A DNA stretch of 64,000 bases. Origin: Cladorhizidae sp. MBARI D1340-BT2. Lineage: Eukaryota > Porifera > Demospongiae > Poecilosclerida > Cladorhizidae. Location of the stretch: assembly GCA_028752905.1 (NCBI GenBank), contig JAQNBH010000003.1:31913222-31977221 (forward strand), in the 5' to 3' direction. The notes beneath the pieces are model-generated. The model was not told the origin of the DNA, did no database searches, and saw nothing but the letters and a program-made list of their open reading frames with translations. Positions 1 to 14,397 of this stretch are shown here, piece after piece. The position numbers and the translations under genes are program-made. Each line of letters opens with the position of its first letter. Positions within the stretch are counted from its first letter, which is position 1.

Positions 1-3000
1 TCCACTCCCACTCTAGATGAACACACTAGAACACAGAGACAACCACAAACACAATGTCCACTCCCACTCTAGATGAGCACACTAGAACACAGAGACAACC
101 ACAAACACAGTGTCCACTCCCACTCTAGATGAGCACACTAGAACACAGAGACAACCACAAACACAATGTCCACTCCCACTCTAGATGAGCACACTAGAAC
201 ACAGAGACAACCACAAACACAATGTCCACTCCCACTCTAGATGAGCACACTAGAACACAGAGACAACCACAAACACAATGCCCACTCCCACTCTAGATGA
301 GCACACTAGAACACAGGACAACCACAAACACAATGTCCACTCCCACTCTAGATGAGCACACTAGAACACAGAGACAACCACAAACACAATGTCCACTCCC
401 ACTCTAGATGAACACACTAGAACACAGAGACAACCACAAACACAATGTCCACTCCCACTCTAGATGAGCACACTAGAACACAGAGACAACCACAAACACA
501 ATGTCCTCTCCCACTCTAGATGAGCACACTAGAACACAGAGACAACCACAAACACAATGTCCACTCCCACTCTAGATGAGCACACTAGAACACAGAGACA
601 ACCACAAACACAATGTCCACTCCCACTCTAGATGAGCACACTAGAACACAGAGACAACCACAAACACAATGTCCACTCCCACTCTAGATGAACACACTAG
701 AACACAGAGACAACCACAAACACAATGTCCACTCCCACTCTAGATGAGCACACTAGAACACAGAGACAACCACAAACACAATATCCACTCCCACTCTAGA
801 TGAGCACACTAGAACACAGAGACAACCACAAACACAATGCCCACTCCCACTCTAGATGAGCACACTAGAACACAGAGACAACCACAAACACAATGTCCAC
901 TCCCACTCTATGAGCACACTAGAACACAGAGACAACCACAAACACAATGTCCACTCCCACTCTAGATGAGCACACTAGAACACAGAGACAACCACAAACA
1001 CAATGTCCACTCCCACTCTAGATGAGCACACTAGAACACAGAGACAACCACAAACACAATGTCCACTCCCACTCTAGATGAGCACACTAGAACACAGAGA
1101 CAACCACAAACACAATGTCCACTCCCACTCTAGATGAGCACACTAGAACACAGAGACAACCACAAACACAATGTCCACTCCCACTCTAGATGAACACACT
1201 AGAACACAGAGACAACCACAAACACAATGTCCACTCCCACTCTAGATGAGCACACTAGAACACAGAGACAACCACAAACACAATGTCCACTCCCACTCTA
1301 GATGAGCACACTAGAACACAGAGACAACCACAAACACAATGTCCACTCCCACTCTAGATGAGCACACTAGAACACAGAGACAACCACAAACACAATGTCC
1401 ACTCCCACTCTAGATGAGCACACTAGAACACAGAGACAACCACAAACACAATGTCCACTCCCACTCTAGATGAGCACACTAGAACACAGAGACAACCACA
1501 AACACAATGTCCACTCCCACTCTAGATGAGCACACTAGAACACAGAGACAACCACAAACACAATGTCCACTCCCACTCTAGATGAGCACACTAGAACACA
1601 GAGACAACCACAATGCCCACTCCCACTCTAGATGAACACACTAGAACACAGAGACAACCACAAACACAATGTCCACTCCCACTCTAGATGAGCACACTAG
1701 AACACAGAGACAACCACAAACACAATGTCCACTCCAACTCTAGATGAGCACACTAGAACAGAGACAACCACAAACACAATGTCCACTCCCACTCTAGATG
1801 AGCACACTAGAACACAGAGACAACCACAAACACAATGTCCACTCCCACTCTAGATGAGCACACTAGAACACAGAGACAACCACAAACACAATGTCCACTC
1901 CCACTCTAGATGAGCACACTAGAACACAGAGACAACCACAAACACAATGTCCACTCCCACTCTAGATGAGCACACTAGAACACAGAGACAACCACAAACA
2001 CAATGTCCACTCCCACTCTAGATGAGCACACTAGAACACAGAGACAACCACAAACACAATGTCCACTCCCACTCTAGATGAGCACACTAGAACACAGAGA
2101 CAACCACAAACACAATGTCCACTCCCACTCTAGATGAGCACACTAGAACACAGAGACAACCACAAACACAATGTCCACTCCCACTCTAGATGAGCACACT
2201 AGAACACAGAGACAACCACAAACACAATATCCACTCCCACTCTAGATGAGCACACTAGAACACAGAGACAACCACAAACACAATGCCCACTCCCACTCTA
2301 GATGAGCACACTAGAACACAGAGACAACCACAAACACAATGTCCACTCCCACTCTAGATGAGCACACTAGAACACAGAGACAACCACAAACACAATGTCC
2401 ACTCCCACTCTAGATGAGCACACTAGAACACAGAGACAACCACAAACACAATGTCCACTCCCACTCTAGATGAGCACACTAGAACACAGAGACAACCACA
2501 AACACAATGTCCACTCCCACTCTAGATGAGCACACTAGAACACAGAGACAGCCACGAACACAATGTCCACTCCCACTCTAGATGAGCACACTAGAACACA
2601 GAGACAACCACAAACACAATGTCCACTCCCACTCTAGATGAGCACACTAGAACACAGAGACAACCACAAACACAATGTCCACTCCCACTCTAGATGAGCA
2701 CACTAGAACACAGAGACAACCACAAACACAATGTCCACTCCTACTCTAGATGAGTACACTAGAACACAGAGACAACCACAAACACAATGTCCACTCCCAC
2801 TCTAGATGAACACCCTAGAACACAGAGACAACCACAAACACAATGTCCACTCCCACTCTAGATGAGCACACTAGAACACAGAGACAACCACAAACACAAT
2901 GTCCACTCCCACTCTAGATGAGCACACTAGAACACAGAGACAACCACAAACACAATGTTCACTCCCACTCTAGATGAGCACACTAGAACACAGAGACAAC

Positions 3001-4329
3001 CACAAACACAATGTCCACTCCCACTCTAGATGAGCACACTAGAACACAGAGACAACCACAAACACAATGTCCACTCCCACTCTAGATGAGCACACTAGAA
3101 CACAGAGACAACCTCAAACACAATGTCCACTCCCACTCTAGATGAGCACACTAGAACACAGAGACAAGCACAAACACAATGTCCACTCCCACTCTAGATG
3201 AGCACACTAGAACACAGAGACAACCACAAACACAATGTCCACTCCCACTCTAGATGAGCACACTAGAACACAGAGACAACCACAAACACAATGTCCACTC
3301 CCACTCTAGATGAGCACACTAGAACACAGAGACAGCCACAAACACAATGTCCACTCCCACTCTAGATGAGCACACTAGAACACAGAGACAACCACAAACA
3401 CAATGTCCACTCCCACTCTAGATGAGCACACTAGAACACAGAGACAACCACAAACACAATGTCCACTCCCACTCTAGATGAGCACACTAGAACACAGAGA
3501 CAACCACAAACACAATGTCAACTCCCACTCTAGATGAGCACACTAGAACACAGAGACAACCACAAACACAATGTCCACTCCCACTCTAGATGAGCACACT
3601 AGAACACAGAGACAACCACAAACACAATGTCCACTCCCACTCTAGATGAGCACACTAGAACACAGAGACAACCACAAAAACAATGTCCACTCCCACTCTA
3701 GATGAGCACACTAGAACACAGAGACAACCACAAACACAATGTCCACTCCCACTCTAGATGAGCACACTAGAACACAGAGACAGCCACAAACACAATGTCC
3801 ACTCCCACTCTAGATGAGCACACTAGAACACAGAGACAACCACAAACACAATGTCCACTCCCACTCTAGATGAGCACACTAGAACACAGAGACAACCACA
3901 AACACAATGTCCACTCCCACTCTAGATGAGCACACTAGAACACAGAGACAACCACAAACACAATGTCCACTCCCACTCTAGATGAGCACACTAGAACACA
4001 GAGACAACCACAAACACAATGTCAACTCCCACTCTAGATGAGCACACTAGAACACAGAGACAACCACAAACACAATGTCCACTCCCACTCTAGATGAGCA
4101 CACTAGAACACAGAGACAACCACAAACACAATGTCCACTCCCACTCTAGATGAGCACACTAGAACACAGAGACAACCACAAACACAATCTCCACACCCAC
4201 TCTAGATGAGCACACTAGAACACAGAGACAACCACAAACACAATGTCCACTCCCACTCTAGATGAGCACACTAGAACACAGAGACAACCACAAACACAAT
4301 GTCCACTCACACTCTAGAACACAGACCAC
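1..4329. repeat. 56-bp satellite array (about 77 units)
   Basis: Head-to-tail units of 56 bp; for example, TCCACTCCC starts at 1 and again at 57. Each unit carries a TCTAGA site. Units differ by scattered substitutions (atgagcac/atgaacac, atgtcc/atgccc) and rare small indels near 310, 905, 1610 and 1755. The array reaches the window edge, so its true length is unknown. There are no spacers and no coding signal. It ends in a decayed unit near 4,320. Confidence 0.97.
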
Positions 4330-4348
4330 CCATAAAATAATAATCACC

Positions 4349-4719
4349 TGATTGATTCCAACACTCATTATTAGGGGCACATGTTGTGTTAGGCACATAC
4401 CCTAACCTTGATTCCAACACTCATTATTAGGGGCACATGTTGTGTTAGGCACATACCCTAACCTTGATTCCAACACTCATTATTAGGGGCACATGTTGTG
4501 TTAGGCACATACCCTAACCTTGATTCCATATTAGGGGCACATGTTGTGTTAGGCACATACCCTAACCTTGATTCCAACACTCATTATTAGGGGCACATGT
4601 TGTGTTAGGCACATACCCTAACCTTGATTCCAACACTCATTATTAGGGCACATGTTGTGTTAGGCACATACCCTAACCTTGATTCCAACACTCATTATTA
4701 GGGGCACATGTTGTGTTAG
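4349..4719. repeat. Second, unrelated 56-bp tandem array (about 7 units)
   Basis: The unit begins CCTTGATTCC and includes ATTAGGGGCACATG and GGCACATACCCTAA. The spacing is 56 bp (4,406 to 4,462). One unit near 4,525 has a deletion. The sequence is unlike the upstream array although the period is the same. Confidence 0.93.
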
Positions 4720-5489
4720 ACATATGACCTGAAGGGCATCCAAATAGCTCATGCTAACAGAATTCTCAAACCTTACATGGAGTCAAGTGTGTTGATAACT
4801 ACACTATACTAAAGCGTCCAAAGCTTGACCTCATGTCATGGCCTTTGGTCTCTACATTACATCTCTGACTTCAGTCTAACATATTTTTGTTTGGAATGGA
4901 TTTATGAGCCAATTCAAGTTCCATTCTGCATGTCATTGCACATCTGTTCTTTGAAACTTATTATTCTATGTGCTCACCCTGATCCTGTCAGGAGTGTGAC
5001 TCACACCTTCATCCTGCGATAGGTCACATTATTACCAGCTGTAGTCAATTACCATGACAACAGAAATACACAGTTTATGGAGGTTCATCAAAGTCGACTC
5101 ACACTTCAGTGGTGGACGAGGGTACAACAACAATACCCGACAACTGGTCGTCCGTGAGGCACTTGCAGTTTGCAAATATGGCAACTACACAAACCTGCGA
5201 TAAAATAACCCGCCAAAACTGATAACTATAACATTATCTGTGCTGTGGCATCAGGGTTGCCAGGGTTACCACTGGGAGAGGAGGGGGTGGGGGGAGGGGT
5301 TTATACATCTCTCGTTACCTTCCTCCCATTAACCCTGCCCCTCCCATCCCTCGGCCACTAATGGAACTCTGACCTTTAATGACACCTGCAACTAAAATAA
5401 TAACCTCCATCACTAACTTGACCACACCCACCCACACCTTGCAGTATCATGCCTCAAAGACCAGTTGTGATGCATGAGGAGGGAAGTGG
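4720..5489. other. Non-repetitive spacer, no gene recognised
   Basis: Apparently single-copy sequence between two tandem arrays. A 65-codon open frame at 4,825-5,022 on the plus strand has no recognisable motif. There is a G-rich patch near 5,273-5,300. I see no RNA gene or known element. Confidence 0.5.
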
Positions 5490-6330
5490 AGCCATGAGCT
5501 AACTCAGAGGCAACCACATGTCTCCCGTACAGACCTACTCTCTCACTGGTGCCATGAGCTAACTCAGAGGCAACCACATGTCTCCCGTACAGACCTACTC
5601 TCTTACTGGTGCCATGAGCTAACTCAGAGGCAACCACATGTCTCCCGTACAGACCTACTCTCTCACTGGTGCCATGAGCTAACTCAGAGGCAACCACATG
5701 TCTTCCCGTACAGACCTACTCTCTCACTGGTGCCATGAGCTAACTCAGAGGCAACCACATGTCTCCCGTACAGACCTACTCTGTCACTCGTGCCATGAGC
5801 TAACTCAGAGGCAACCACATGTCTCCCGTACAGACCTACTCTCTCACTGGTGCCATGAGCTAACTCAGAGGCAACCACATGTCTCCCGTACAGACCTACT
5901 CTCTCACTGGTGCCATGAGCTAAGTCAGAGGCAACCACATGTCTCCCGTACAGACCTACTCTCCCACTGGTGCCATGAGCTAACTCAGAGGCAACCACAT
6001 GTCTCCCATACAGACCTACTCTCTCACTGGTGCCATGAGCTAACTCAGAGGCAACCACATGTCTCCCGTACATACCTACTCTCTCACTGGTGCCATGAGC
6101 TAACTCAGAGGCAACCACATGTCTCCCGTACAGACCTACTCTCTCACTGGTGCCATGAGCTAACTCAGAGGCAACCACATGTCTCCCGTACAGACCTACT
6201 CTCTCACTGGTGCCATGAGCTAACTCAGAGGCAACCACATGTCTCCCATACAGACCTACTCTCTCACTGGTGCCATGAGCTAACTCAGAGGAAACCACAT
6301 GTCTCCCATACAGATCTACTGTCCCACTAG
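5490..6330. repeat. 60-bp minisatellite (about 14 units)
   Basis: The unit contains GGTGCCATGAGCTAACTCAG and CCACATGTCTCCCGTACAG, with a period of exactly 60 bp. Because 60 is a multiple of 3, long frames stay open on both strands (5,698-6,330 plus; 5,684-6,472 minus), giving 20-residue repeat proteins. These are best read as by-products. One unit at about 5,700 carries a single-base insertion. The same repeat returns with about 5 units at 32,262-32,551, where it marks the next copy of the duplicated module. Confidence 0.95.
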
Positions 6331-7734
6331 TGACCTGAAAATAAGGCAACATAAATAAATAATTTATAAGCTGATGTCCAAGTAGCAGATGACATAACTG
6401 AGTGTGTGTTAATGGTCTGTATTCGTGCAGCAGGACATTGTCTTGTCTTGAGTGAGTGAGGCACCTTAACAAGGTACAGGGGTCAGGGTTTGAGCTGGAG
6501 ATAACAAATAAAAATTAGAGATGGGAGAGGGAGGGGGTATCCTTTTTGCCACCCCCCCCCAATATAAATCTCTGGGGGATAAACAGGGGCGAGTTGGCTG
6601 ATAGCTACAACTCTGCGAGGCACAGTTGACGTGATATCAGAAACTCAGCCCCTCTAGGTCCTCCCCCCCCCCCCCTCTCTCACGCACACTCAGCATATTC
6701 ACAAGATAACAATGCTTCATTAAATAATACATCTGTAGACCACACACATCTGTTGACCCTTTACCAACTGAAACATCATCCAGTTCATGCCTTTCATGGT
6801 GAGGGAAACCCCCCATTTCCACCTAAGGATGACTGTACTTACTGTGAGTACACCCTCACAAAGTTGGTAAAGGGTTCACTCACGAGAAATAGAATACCTG
6901 CATTTCATGAGGAACACATATCCACATATGAACACACCCTCTCAGCATGGCTCTAGAGATATCACTCTAGTATTGTGAATTGTGCTGGACCGTTAGCTAG
7001 CTAGTGATTTCTATTCCCATGCCCTGTCTCCCTACTTGAATAAGGCTAAAAGGACAACTTGCGTCCAGCACCTGCAACTATGCCATGAATCACTCCACCT
7101 CAGAGTCATAGCAATAGTAGACCTGAAGACATCTTCCTGAGAACATGACCGCTAATATGCCCAGACTTCAGAACCTCCCACACAAAACACACCAGTGACC
7201 TGCTGATTATGAGTCTCTGGCAAGCACTGCAGTTGCTCGCCAGAGACACCATCCCAAATTACCTTTATACAATGGGTGTGGTCTCTTCAAACCACACCCT
7301 TACTTTGGGGGAAATTGATATCGCTCATTTTTTTCATAGAACAAACTGAAAAGAGGTGTGGTTATCAGACACAGCTAATATGCCTAGACTTCAGCACCTC
7401 CCACAACAAAGCATATTAGACACACATGCGTAATTAGCAAGTGCATTACAAAACCACGACTCTTTCCCCACAATAATTATTACAGACATATTGCCTCAAG
7501 GAAACTATCCTCCATTCAGTAATGATAGCAACATTAATTGCAAAGGCAGTATAATAGTGGTGCTCATTATAAAGAGTCTTATAAGTGGTTGTGGTCTACT
7601 AACACTTTTCTGTCTTGTTTCTATTAGCAGCTGCTTACAAGAAGTCACACAGTGTAACTCCAGAACTATATACCCAATCATAGATGCCACCCTTTACCAT
7701 ATTTAGGACACACATGTCCCTATGCATAATTATG
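6331..7734. other. Left part of the duplicated module, no gene recognised
   Basis: From about 6,434 this sequence aligns with 19,310 onwards, and part of it with 32,560-33,040. In inverted orientation it matches 40,000-40,860. Alignment to the second copy needs many small indels, so this flank is older or less constrained than the core. It holds a short foldback-type element (6,755-6,875) and C-runs at 6,551 and 6,663. No open frame shows a known domain. Confidence 0.6.
6755..6875. mobile_element. Candidate MITE with ACCCTTTACCAAC ends
   Basis: The ends are GACCCTTTACCAACT and AGTTGGTAAAGGGTT, inverted to each other. Inner sequence also pairs partly (GTGAGGG with CCCTCAC). Related pairs occur at 16,114-16,270, 19,614-19,720, 28,200-28,356, 40,588-40,680 and about 41,533-41,724. 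A target duplication is not clear, so the class is unknown. Confidence 0.55.
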
Positions 7735-8645
7735 CACACACACACACACATACACGCACACATACATACATATGTCCCTATGTATTTAATTTAATATACA
7801 CACACATAGATACATGCATCACATGTCCCTATGTATTTAATATACACACACATAGATACATGCATCAAATGTCCCTACGTATGTATTTAATATACATGTA
7901 CACACATAAATACATGCATCATATGTCCCTATGTATTTAATATACACACACATAGATACATGCATCACATGTCCCTATGTATTTAATATACATGTACACA
8001 CATAAATACATGCATCATATGTCCCTATGTATTTAATATACACACATACATGCATCACATGTCCCTATGTATTTAATATACACACACATAGATACATGCA
8101 TCATATGTCCCTATGTATTTAACACACACATAGATACATGCATCATATGTCCCTATGTATTTAATATACACACACATAGATACATGCATCACATGTCCCT
8201 ATGTATTTAATATACATGTACACACAAATACATGCATCATATGTCCCTATGTATTTAATATACACACACATAGATACATGCATCACATGTCCCTATGTAT
8301 TTAATATACATGTACACACATAAATACATGCATCATATGTCCCTATGTATTTAATATACACACATACATGCATCACATGTCCCTATGTATTTAATATACA
8401 CACACATAGATACATGCATCATATGTCCCTATGTATTTAATACACACACACATAGATACATGCATCATATGTCCCTATGTATTTAATACACACACACATA
8501 GATACATGCATCATATGTCCCTATGTATTTAATACACACACACATAGATACATGCATCATATGTCCCTATGTATTTAATATACACACATACATGCATCAC
8601 ATGTCCCTATGTATTTAATATACACACACATAGATACATGCAGTT
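7735..8645. repeat. 46-bp minisatellite, copy-1 allele (about 20 units)
   Basis: Units contain CACACATAGATACATGCATC, ATATGTCCCTATGTATTTAA and CA runs. Some units here are a variant type with TACATGTACACACATAAATA. The same locus in copy 2 has about 10 units (20,338-20,815) and in copy 3 about 81 (33,040-36,790). Confidence 0.95.
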
Positions 8646-8700
8646 ATCTGGTGTTGCTGAAGGTTTGTCATTTCTAAGGAAAATTACTGATAACTAAAAT

Positions 8701-8991
<291 letters not shown>

Positions 8992-10566
8992 GTCAGTATT
9001 ATTATTACATATATTGGAGGTGTGGTCCCTATATTGGGGTGACTGTTGTGTTAAAGTTGCAGACAAGCAACAAAGTTGATGCCTCAGCTGACACTGGCAC
9101 TATAAAATGCTGGTATTATTAATGCATTACTGAGCTGAGGTGCGCAGCAGGTGTGGCTGGGGGAGGAAGAGGAAAGGTGCGGGGAAGAACACTTTTTGGC
9201 TTCCCTTTCTTTAGATAGGACAAGGAAGACTGGAGAGCTAAAAATGGCCAAACATGAAGTTAGTGACTGCCAGTGAGTTTAGTACGTATTGGACCTTGAA
9301 AATGTATTTATTTATTTATTTATTTATTGTAGCCTGCATGTTGAAATCTGGCAGAATGAACTGTGCACTCCAATATGATCTACTTGAAGGCCACACAATT
9401 ATAATATCTCAAATTTCAGTTGTTGAACTTCCTTCCCTAAACATTTGCTCCACAAAGACAACACAGTGGGAGAAGCAGAATTGAGAGATGATCCTTTGAA
9501 GAAATCTTGTAATGGGGGGAAAAAAGGGGGGGAAATGGGCACCTTAAGCTGCAATGACTTTAAACCTTCGTGCTTTAATAATATATATATATGACTGGAT
9601 TGGGTGTAGGGGGGTGGGGGGAGGGGGGGGGGGGGGAGGATTTTCTTAGAAGATCTCCCGCCATTCTGACCCCCTTTCCTCTGTACGAGGCCCAGTACAT
9701 AGCAAACGTAACACAATTATTGATGAAGAAAAAGTGCTACAGAGAAGCAGAACCAAACAATAATGAATGAGAGGCAGTCACTTCCATGACTAAAACTTGA
9801 GGAGTGAAGGAAGTGGGCAACCACTGCTGTTTGAATTAGGTCTCTACAAGAACTCTAACCACTGTCTCTCTAGCCACTGTCAAAAACTAACAACAACCTA
9901 TGACTTTACAGTTACCTTCTCAATAATCAACTTGAAATTGTAAGTTGATTATTGAGGTTATTGTAATATTATTATGTCAACTGAGAGTTCATTGAGAACC
10001 TAGACTATTGCAACCAAGCTACCTGGCTATACTAAGTCAACCATAGATATCTTATTACAATGACCTTCCCACCAGAGATTAAATTTCAAGTTGATTTATT
10101 GTAATATCGTGATGTCAACTGAGAGTTGGTTCATAGATATCTCACCTGAACTTTTGGATGCACACTCCCTCAGCTTCCAATTGCTTTAGGTCTTCCAGCG
10201 GTGCGGTAAGGTACCATCTAATTCTGCTGTTCCTCTGCTAACACGAAAGATCTTGTTTCAGTGAATGCGCGACCCTTTTCCATTTACCCTGGGGAAAAGG
10301 AAAAGGATCGACAATGCGTGAAATTTGCGCGGTCAGTCCAGCGTATAATTATATTAGTCTCGCGATTCCCTATGCAATAGGTAAGCTAGATATATAATTA
10401 TTGTAATCTGCTTGCTGGGGTTCAGCAACTACGAGACTCCCTTTTCATAGATTATGCTGCGACGACTTTAGGGTGACTAATTATCTGTGGACAACACCCT
10501 TCACGGATTCACTGCGCAGCTGTGAAGAGAACAGTGCCTTCATTATAGTATCGCAGTTTCTTGTTG
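8992..10566. other. Diverged part of module, no gene recognised
   Basis: Aligns with 21,123-22,640 with many small indels. Contains TTTA repeats (9,309), long G/C homopolymers (9,516-9,640), an AT run and a 15-bp perfect hairpin (9,919-9,956). A CCATTTACCCTGGGGAAAAG segment near 10,280 recurs in copies 2 and 3. There is no domain-bearing frame. Confidence 0.6.
9919..9956. repeat. Perfect 15-bp stem hairpin inside a dispersed short repeat
   Basis: Arms CTCAATAATCAACTT and AAGTTGATTATTGAG enclose an 8-nt loop. The downstream GTTATTGTAATRTTATTAT..CAACTGAGAGTTCAT pattern recurs near 22,060, 36,965 and 58,345, and the hairpin arm recurs near 55,432. It may be a short nonautonomous element or the end of one. 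Confidence 0.7.
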
Positions 10567-11719
10567 TTTTTTAGGATTGGTGCCCCAGGAAGCTTTATAT
10601 TTTTCTCAGCCAAGTTTGGTGGCAGGGCATAAATGGAAGAGGCAGGAAATCTTTCCTGGCATCCTTGATTGCAGATTTTTAAACCTCCCTGTCTCTGGAC
10701 ATTATTCTCATCACTATGAATGCAGCAAAGGAAGTCTTGCATGAGCTTCATGTTTATAATTAAGAGCCTTGGTAGAGGATCAGCTACAGCTACTTTCAAA
10801 TATGTGCTAACATTTGCACATGATATGGAGGAATAATCAAATGCTACTCTATTGCTACAAGTATAATCCAACAAATTGCAGAGATTGCCTGCAGGTCCTC
10901 TTTATTTCTTAGAAGAAGATTCTCAGTAGACAAACTGAGTGTAAACTATATAATGTGCTAGAATTAAATACAGCTGCATTAGCTAAAGGTTTTGATACAC
11001 TTGCATAAGTCCTATTAATTATGTATACATATATACATAAGGTTGCAGAGTATTAAGCTGTAGCACAGTGCAACCACTGTTAGCTGAATAGGGGAATTTA
11101 ATTTTTGAGTTGAGGCCACTGGCTGGTCCCCAGCTGGCAGGTTCTCCATTGCCACCATGAGCACCTTCTCTATCTATACTTTTCTCTCCACAGAGTGAGC
11201 CTTTCATGAAGCAGTTGACCATTCACTTCTTTGCAGAGAAAGTATGTAGCTGCTGCACCAGCTCAGCTAGGCTCAGTCACACACCCACACGACTATTCTG
11301 TTGATGTTCCTTACCAATTCTTGTGCTAGGCTGAATTAAAGAAACAGCCATGGGATTCTTATAATAGCAAAATTATGAACATGGACATGCTATATGTAAG
11401 TTACAATATCCCAAGGAGGGAAAAGTAACATAACAGACAGGATGAAATGTTTCTCCCATATGTTCCATCCTTATTTGTTCAATCACCTGGTGTGTGTGTG
11501 TGTGTGTGTGTGTGTATGGTGTGGTTGTGTGGTGTCGGTGGATAAATAGACAAAAAAGATTTAAAAAATATAGAAAACCAAAACCAGAACTTGATCGAAT
11601 TTCCTCATCAAAATATACAGCAAGCAAATAAATACACTTGCTTATGAACTCAACTACTGCACGGACAGGTAAATGAACTTTATTATGTATTTTTGGACTA
11701 CAATACTTAATCTCCATTA
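10567..11719. other. Start of near-identical core, no gene recognised
   Basis: From TTTTTTAGGATTGG at 10,567 the sequence becomes almost identical to copy 2 (22,641 onward). It contains a TG dinucleotide run (11,489-11,514). The small open frames at 10,509-10,874, 11,019-11,222 and 11,373-11,798 (minus) have no recognisable domain outside the LINE remnant. Confidence 0.6.
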
Positions 11720-11990
11720 TATTACAGCTGGTGCATAGGTGTCTGGGCAGGTGTCTGGGCATGTAACATCCCACACTAGTGATGCACCACACTTTCATGG
11801 GACCAAACTGATGCCATCCGGCTGTTTGCTATTTGATCTGAACACTCCATTGGGTTCGAGTTGAGATGGGAGTTGAGTTGGGATCTTTGCAGATGCCACT
11901 GGGATGACATTGAGCCAAGCACCAGATTTTTTCCATGCCGTTAGCAAACATGCACGATAAGTTTCAGAATGAGCGTCACTTAGCAGCTGA
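11720..11990 (-). pseudogene. LINE 3'-end remnant with restriction-like endonuclease, internally deleted
   Basis: On the minus strand the frame reads through SGAWLNVIP and then LEPNGVFRS..QPDGISLVP. A stop (TGA) stands where the sister fragments have Trp, and the frame continues KCGASLVWDVTCPD. PD followed about 15 residues later by D resembles the PD-(D/E)XK endonuclease of RLE-type LINEs. The CCHC knuckle seen in the fragment at 54,541 is missing, so an internal deletion joins an upstream segment straight to the endonuclease. It is too short and broken to function. The same piece lies in copy 2 at 23,794-24,064. Confidence 0.7.
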
Positions 11991-12239
11991 ATGTAGTAGA
12001 ATGTAGTAGTAGTGGAGAAGAGAAGGAAGGAGATGAAAGTAATAGTTTGGGAATGCAAAATGCATGACGGAGGAGATGCAATGCATCACGAGCATGGAGG
12101 TCACTAAGTCTCTCTCCCAAACATGCACAATGAATCCATCTTCTTCCCAACAATGCCTTTCACTCCACCAATCAGTGAACCCAAAAGGGTGGATGACCCT
12201 GGGGTCACTACCAGAAACATAAATAAATATAAAAATTAA

Positions 12240-12558
<319 letters not shown>

Positions 12559-12825
12559 GTTTTTGGGGAAGAGAATTCATACCAATTTTTGATGCAACAA
12601 TTATCTGTGGCGGTACAGAGAGGCAATGCTCTTGCAGTCATGGGGGCAATGGGAGGCTCGGGCATGGACAGTCTTGTGTAATTATTAGTGTTGTTGTTGT
12701 TATTGTTTTGTTGTTGTTGTTTGATATAATTTTATAATAATAATATATTTTGTTTTAATGTTTGTTTGTTAATGTTTGTTTGTTATTCTGTTTATTGGAC
12801 ATTGTATTTAATATTGTATTAAAAA

Positions 12826-12985
<160 letters not shown>

Positions 12986-14397
12986 GGACTCTGAGTCTGA
13001 TGACATTTTCTTTTAATTATAAAATAATAATAATAATCATTGTTGTTGTTTTTTTGTTATTATTATCAGTTTTTATAATAATAATATTATAAGGAACAAA
13101 AATAATATAAGGAACAAAAACCAAAAAAATAAATAATAATAATGATAATAATAATAATAATATATAAAAAAAATAATAATAATAAAATAAAAAGACGTGC
13201 TTGATATTAAACACCTAAATAACTGAATACAGAATAATTATGGTAGGTGTGGCGTCAAGTTCAGGCTCTTGAGAGTGGCCCCCCAAGCAGCCAGGCAAGT
13301 CCATTCCACAGTCCATTCCACAGTCCCAATTGAACCACTCACACTTTGGTGCTAGGCTGATGTGCAATGCCGCAGTTCTTTCTGTCTTCTGGCCTGGTCC
13401 AAGCATCTAGTCGAAACATCGAGAGAGTAAAATTATTGAGGTCATTCTAATTAATATATAGTAGTAGTAGTAAATAATAATAATAACAACAACAACATAG
13501 TGGACTTGATCAGGCAAGAGTTAATATCTAAGGTGAAAAATTGAATTCAAAGAAACATCATATTTCGGAAAAGCTTGTTTATAGAACATATTATTTGAAG
13601 TTATGGAACATTTTAGTCTCGGACAAGTCAGATTTGTGATTTGTCGAACCTTCTTTTCTGTGACTCGAGATATTTAAAAACCAATTAGCATGGAAATAAT
13701 TTTATTTGTGGTTACATAATCCACAAGCGATATTTGAATAATATGGTTTTAGTAGGATTGTGGTGATGAATTCTGTCATCACAATTTTCCTTTTTCCTTC
13801 CTGTCACACACAACTATCTTAGGCAGACAGCTGAAGGAAAGCATATTATTGGCACACACTAACTTGCACTGGGTGCACGGCAATTATGAAATATTGCTAT
13901 TTTTCTTTATGTACTAAAGAGGCACTTTTATGAAATTCCGTTACCCAGTAATGGAATTTAAACTGTTTTCAGTAAAACTTCTTGAGCAATCCAACAGCAA
14001 GCAATATTATATTCATACAATTTCCTTTCATTGTATTTCAAAGACCACTCCTAATATTTAGCATGAATATATATACTGTGGGAGTGGTTGTGACCACTTC
14101 TAGAAGTAATACCAAGTTATTAACATGCAAAACAATGGCCAACTTTATTAATAGTCTTTCACACTCTACTAGAGGACTTTAGATCATTTTCTCACCTCCA
14201 ACAGGTGACATCTAGGTTTCACATATAAGGGCAAATTGTCTGAACTCTTCTTGTACAATTTGTACATTGTAGTGTACCTGATCTTGCATCAATCAGTAAA
14301 GCACCCATATGCAGCTGCAGGGCTTATAGATCAAGACAGGGTTGGGTCCCAAAGGATTTGAATAAGTGAGGGTTGTACAGTGTTCTCTTCTTGGCTG
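12986..14397. other. Module core, no gene recognised
   Basis: AT-rich sequence nearly identical to 25,048-26,459. The stretch 13,235-13,420 (GAGAGTGGCCCCCC, CAGGCAAGTCCATTCCACAG) matches, inverted, 57,380-57,480, so it is a dispersed repeat rather than unique DNA. A 63-codon minus frame lies in it (13,215-13,406). The remainder has no identifiable feature. Confidence 0.55.

Noticed and set aside
1..4329. CRISPR-like regular repeats
   Set aside because: Units follow one another directly with no unique spacers; this is a satellite in eukaryotic-type DNA.
4349..4719. Telomere-like CCCTAA motifs
   Set aside because: One copy per 56-bp unit only, not a hexamer array.
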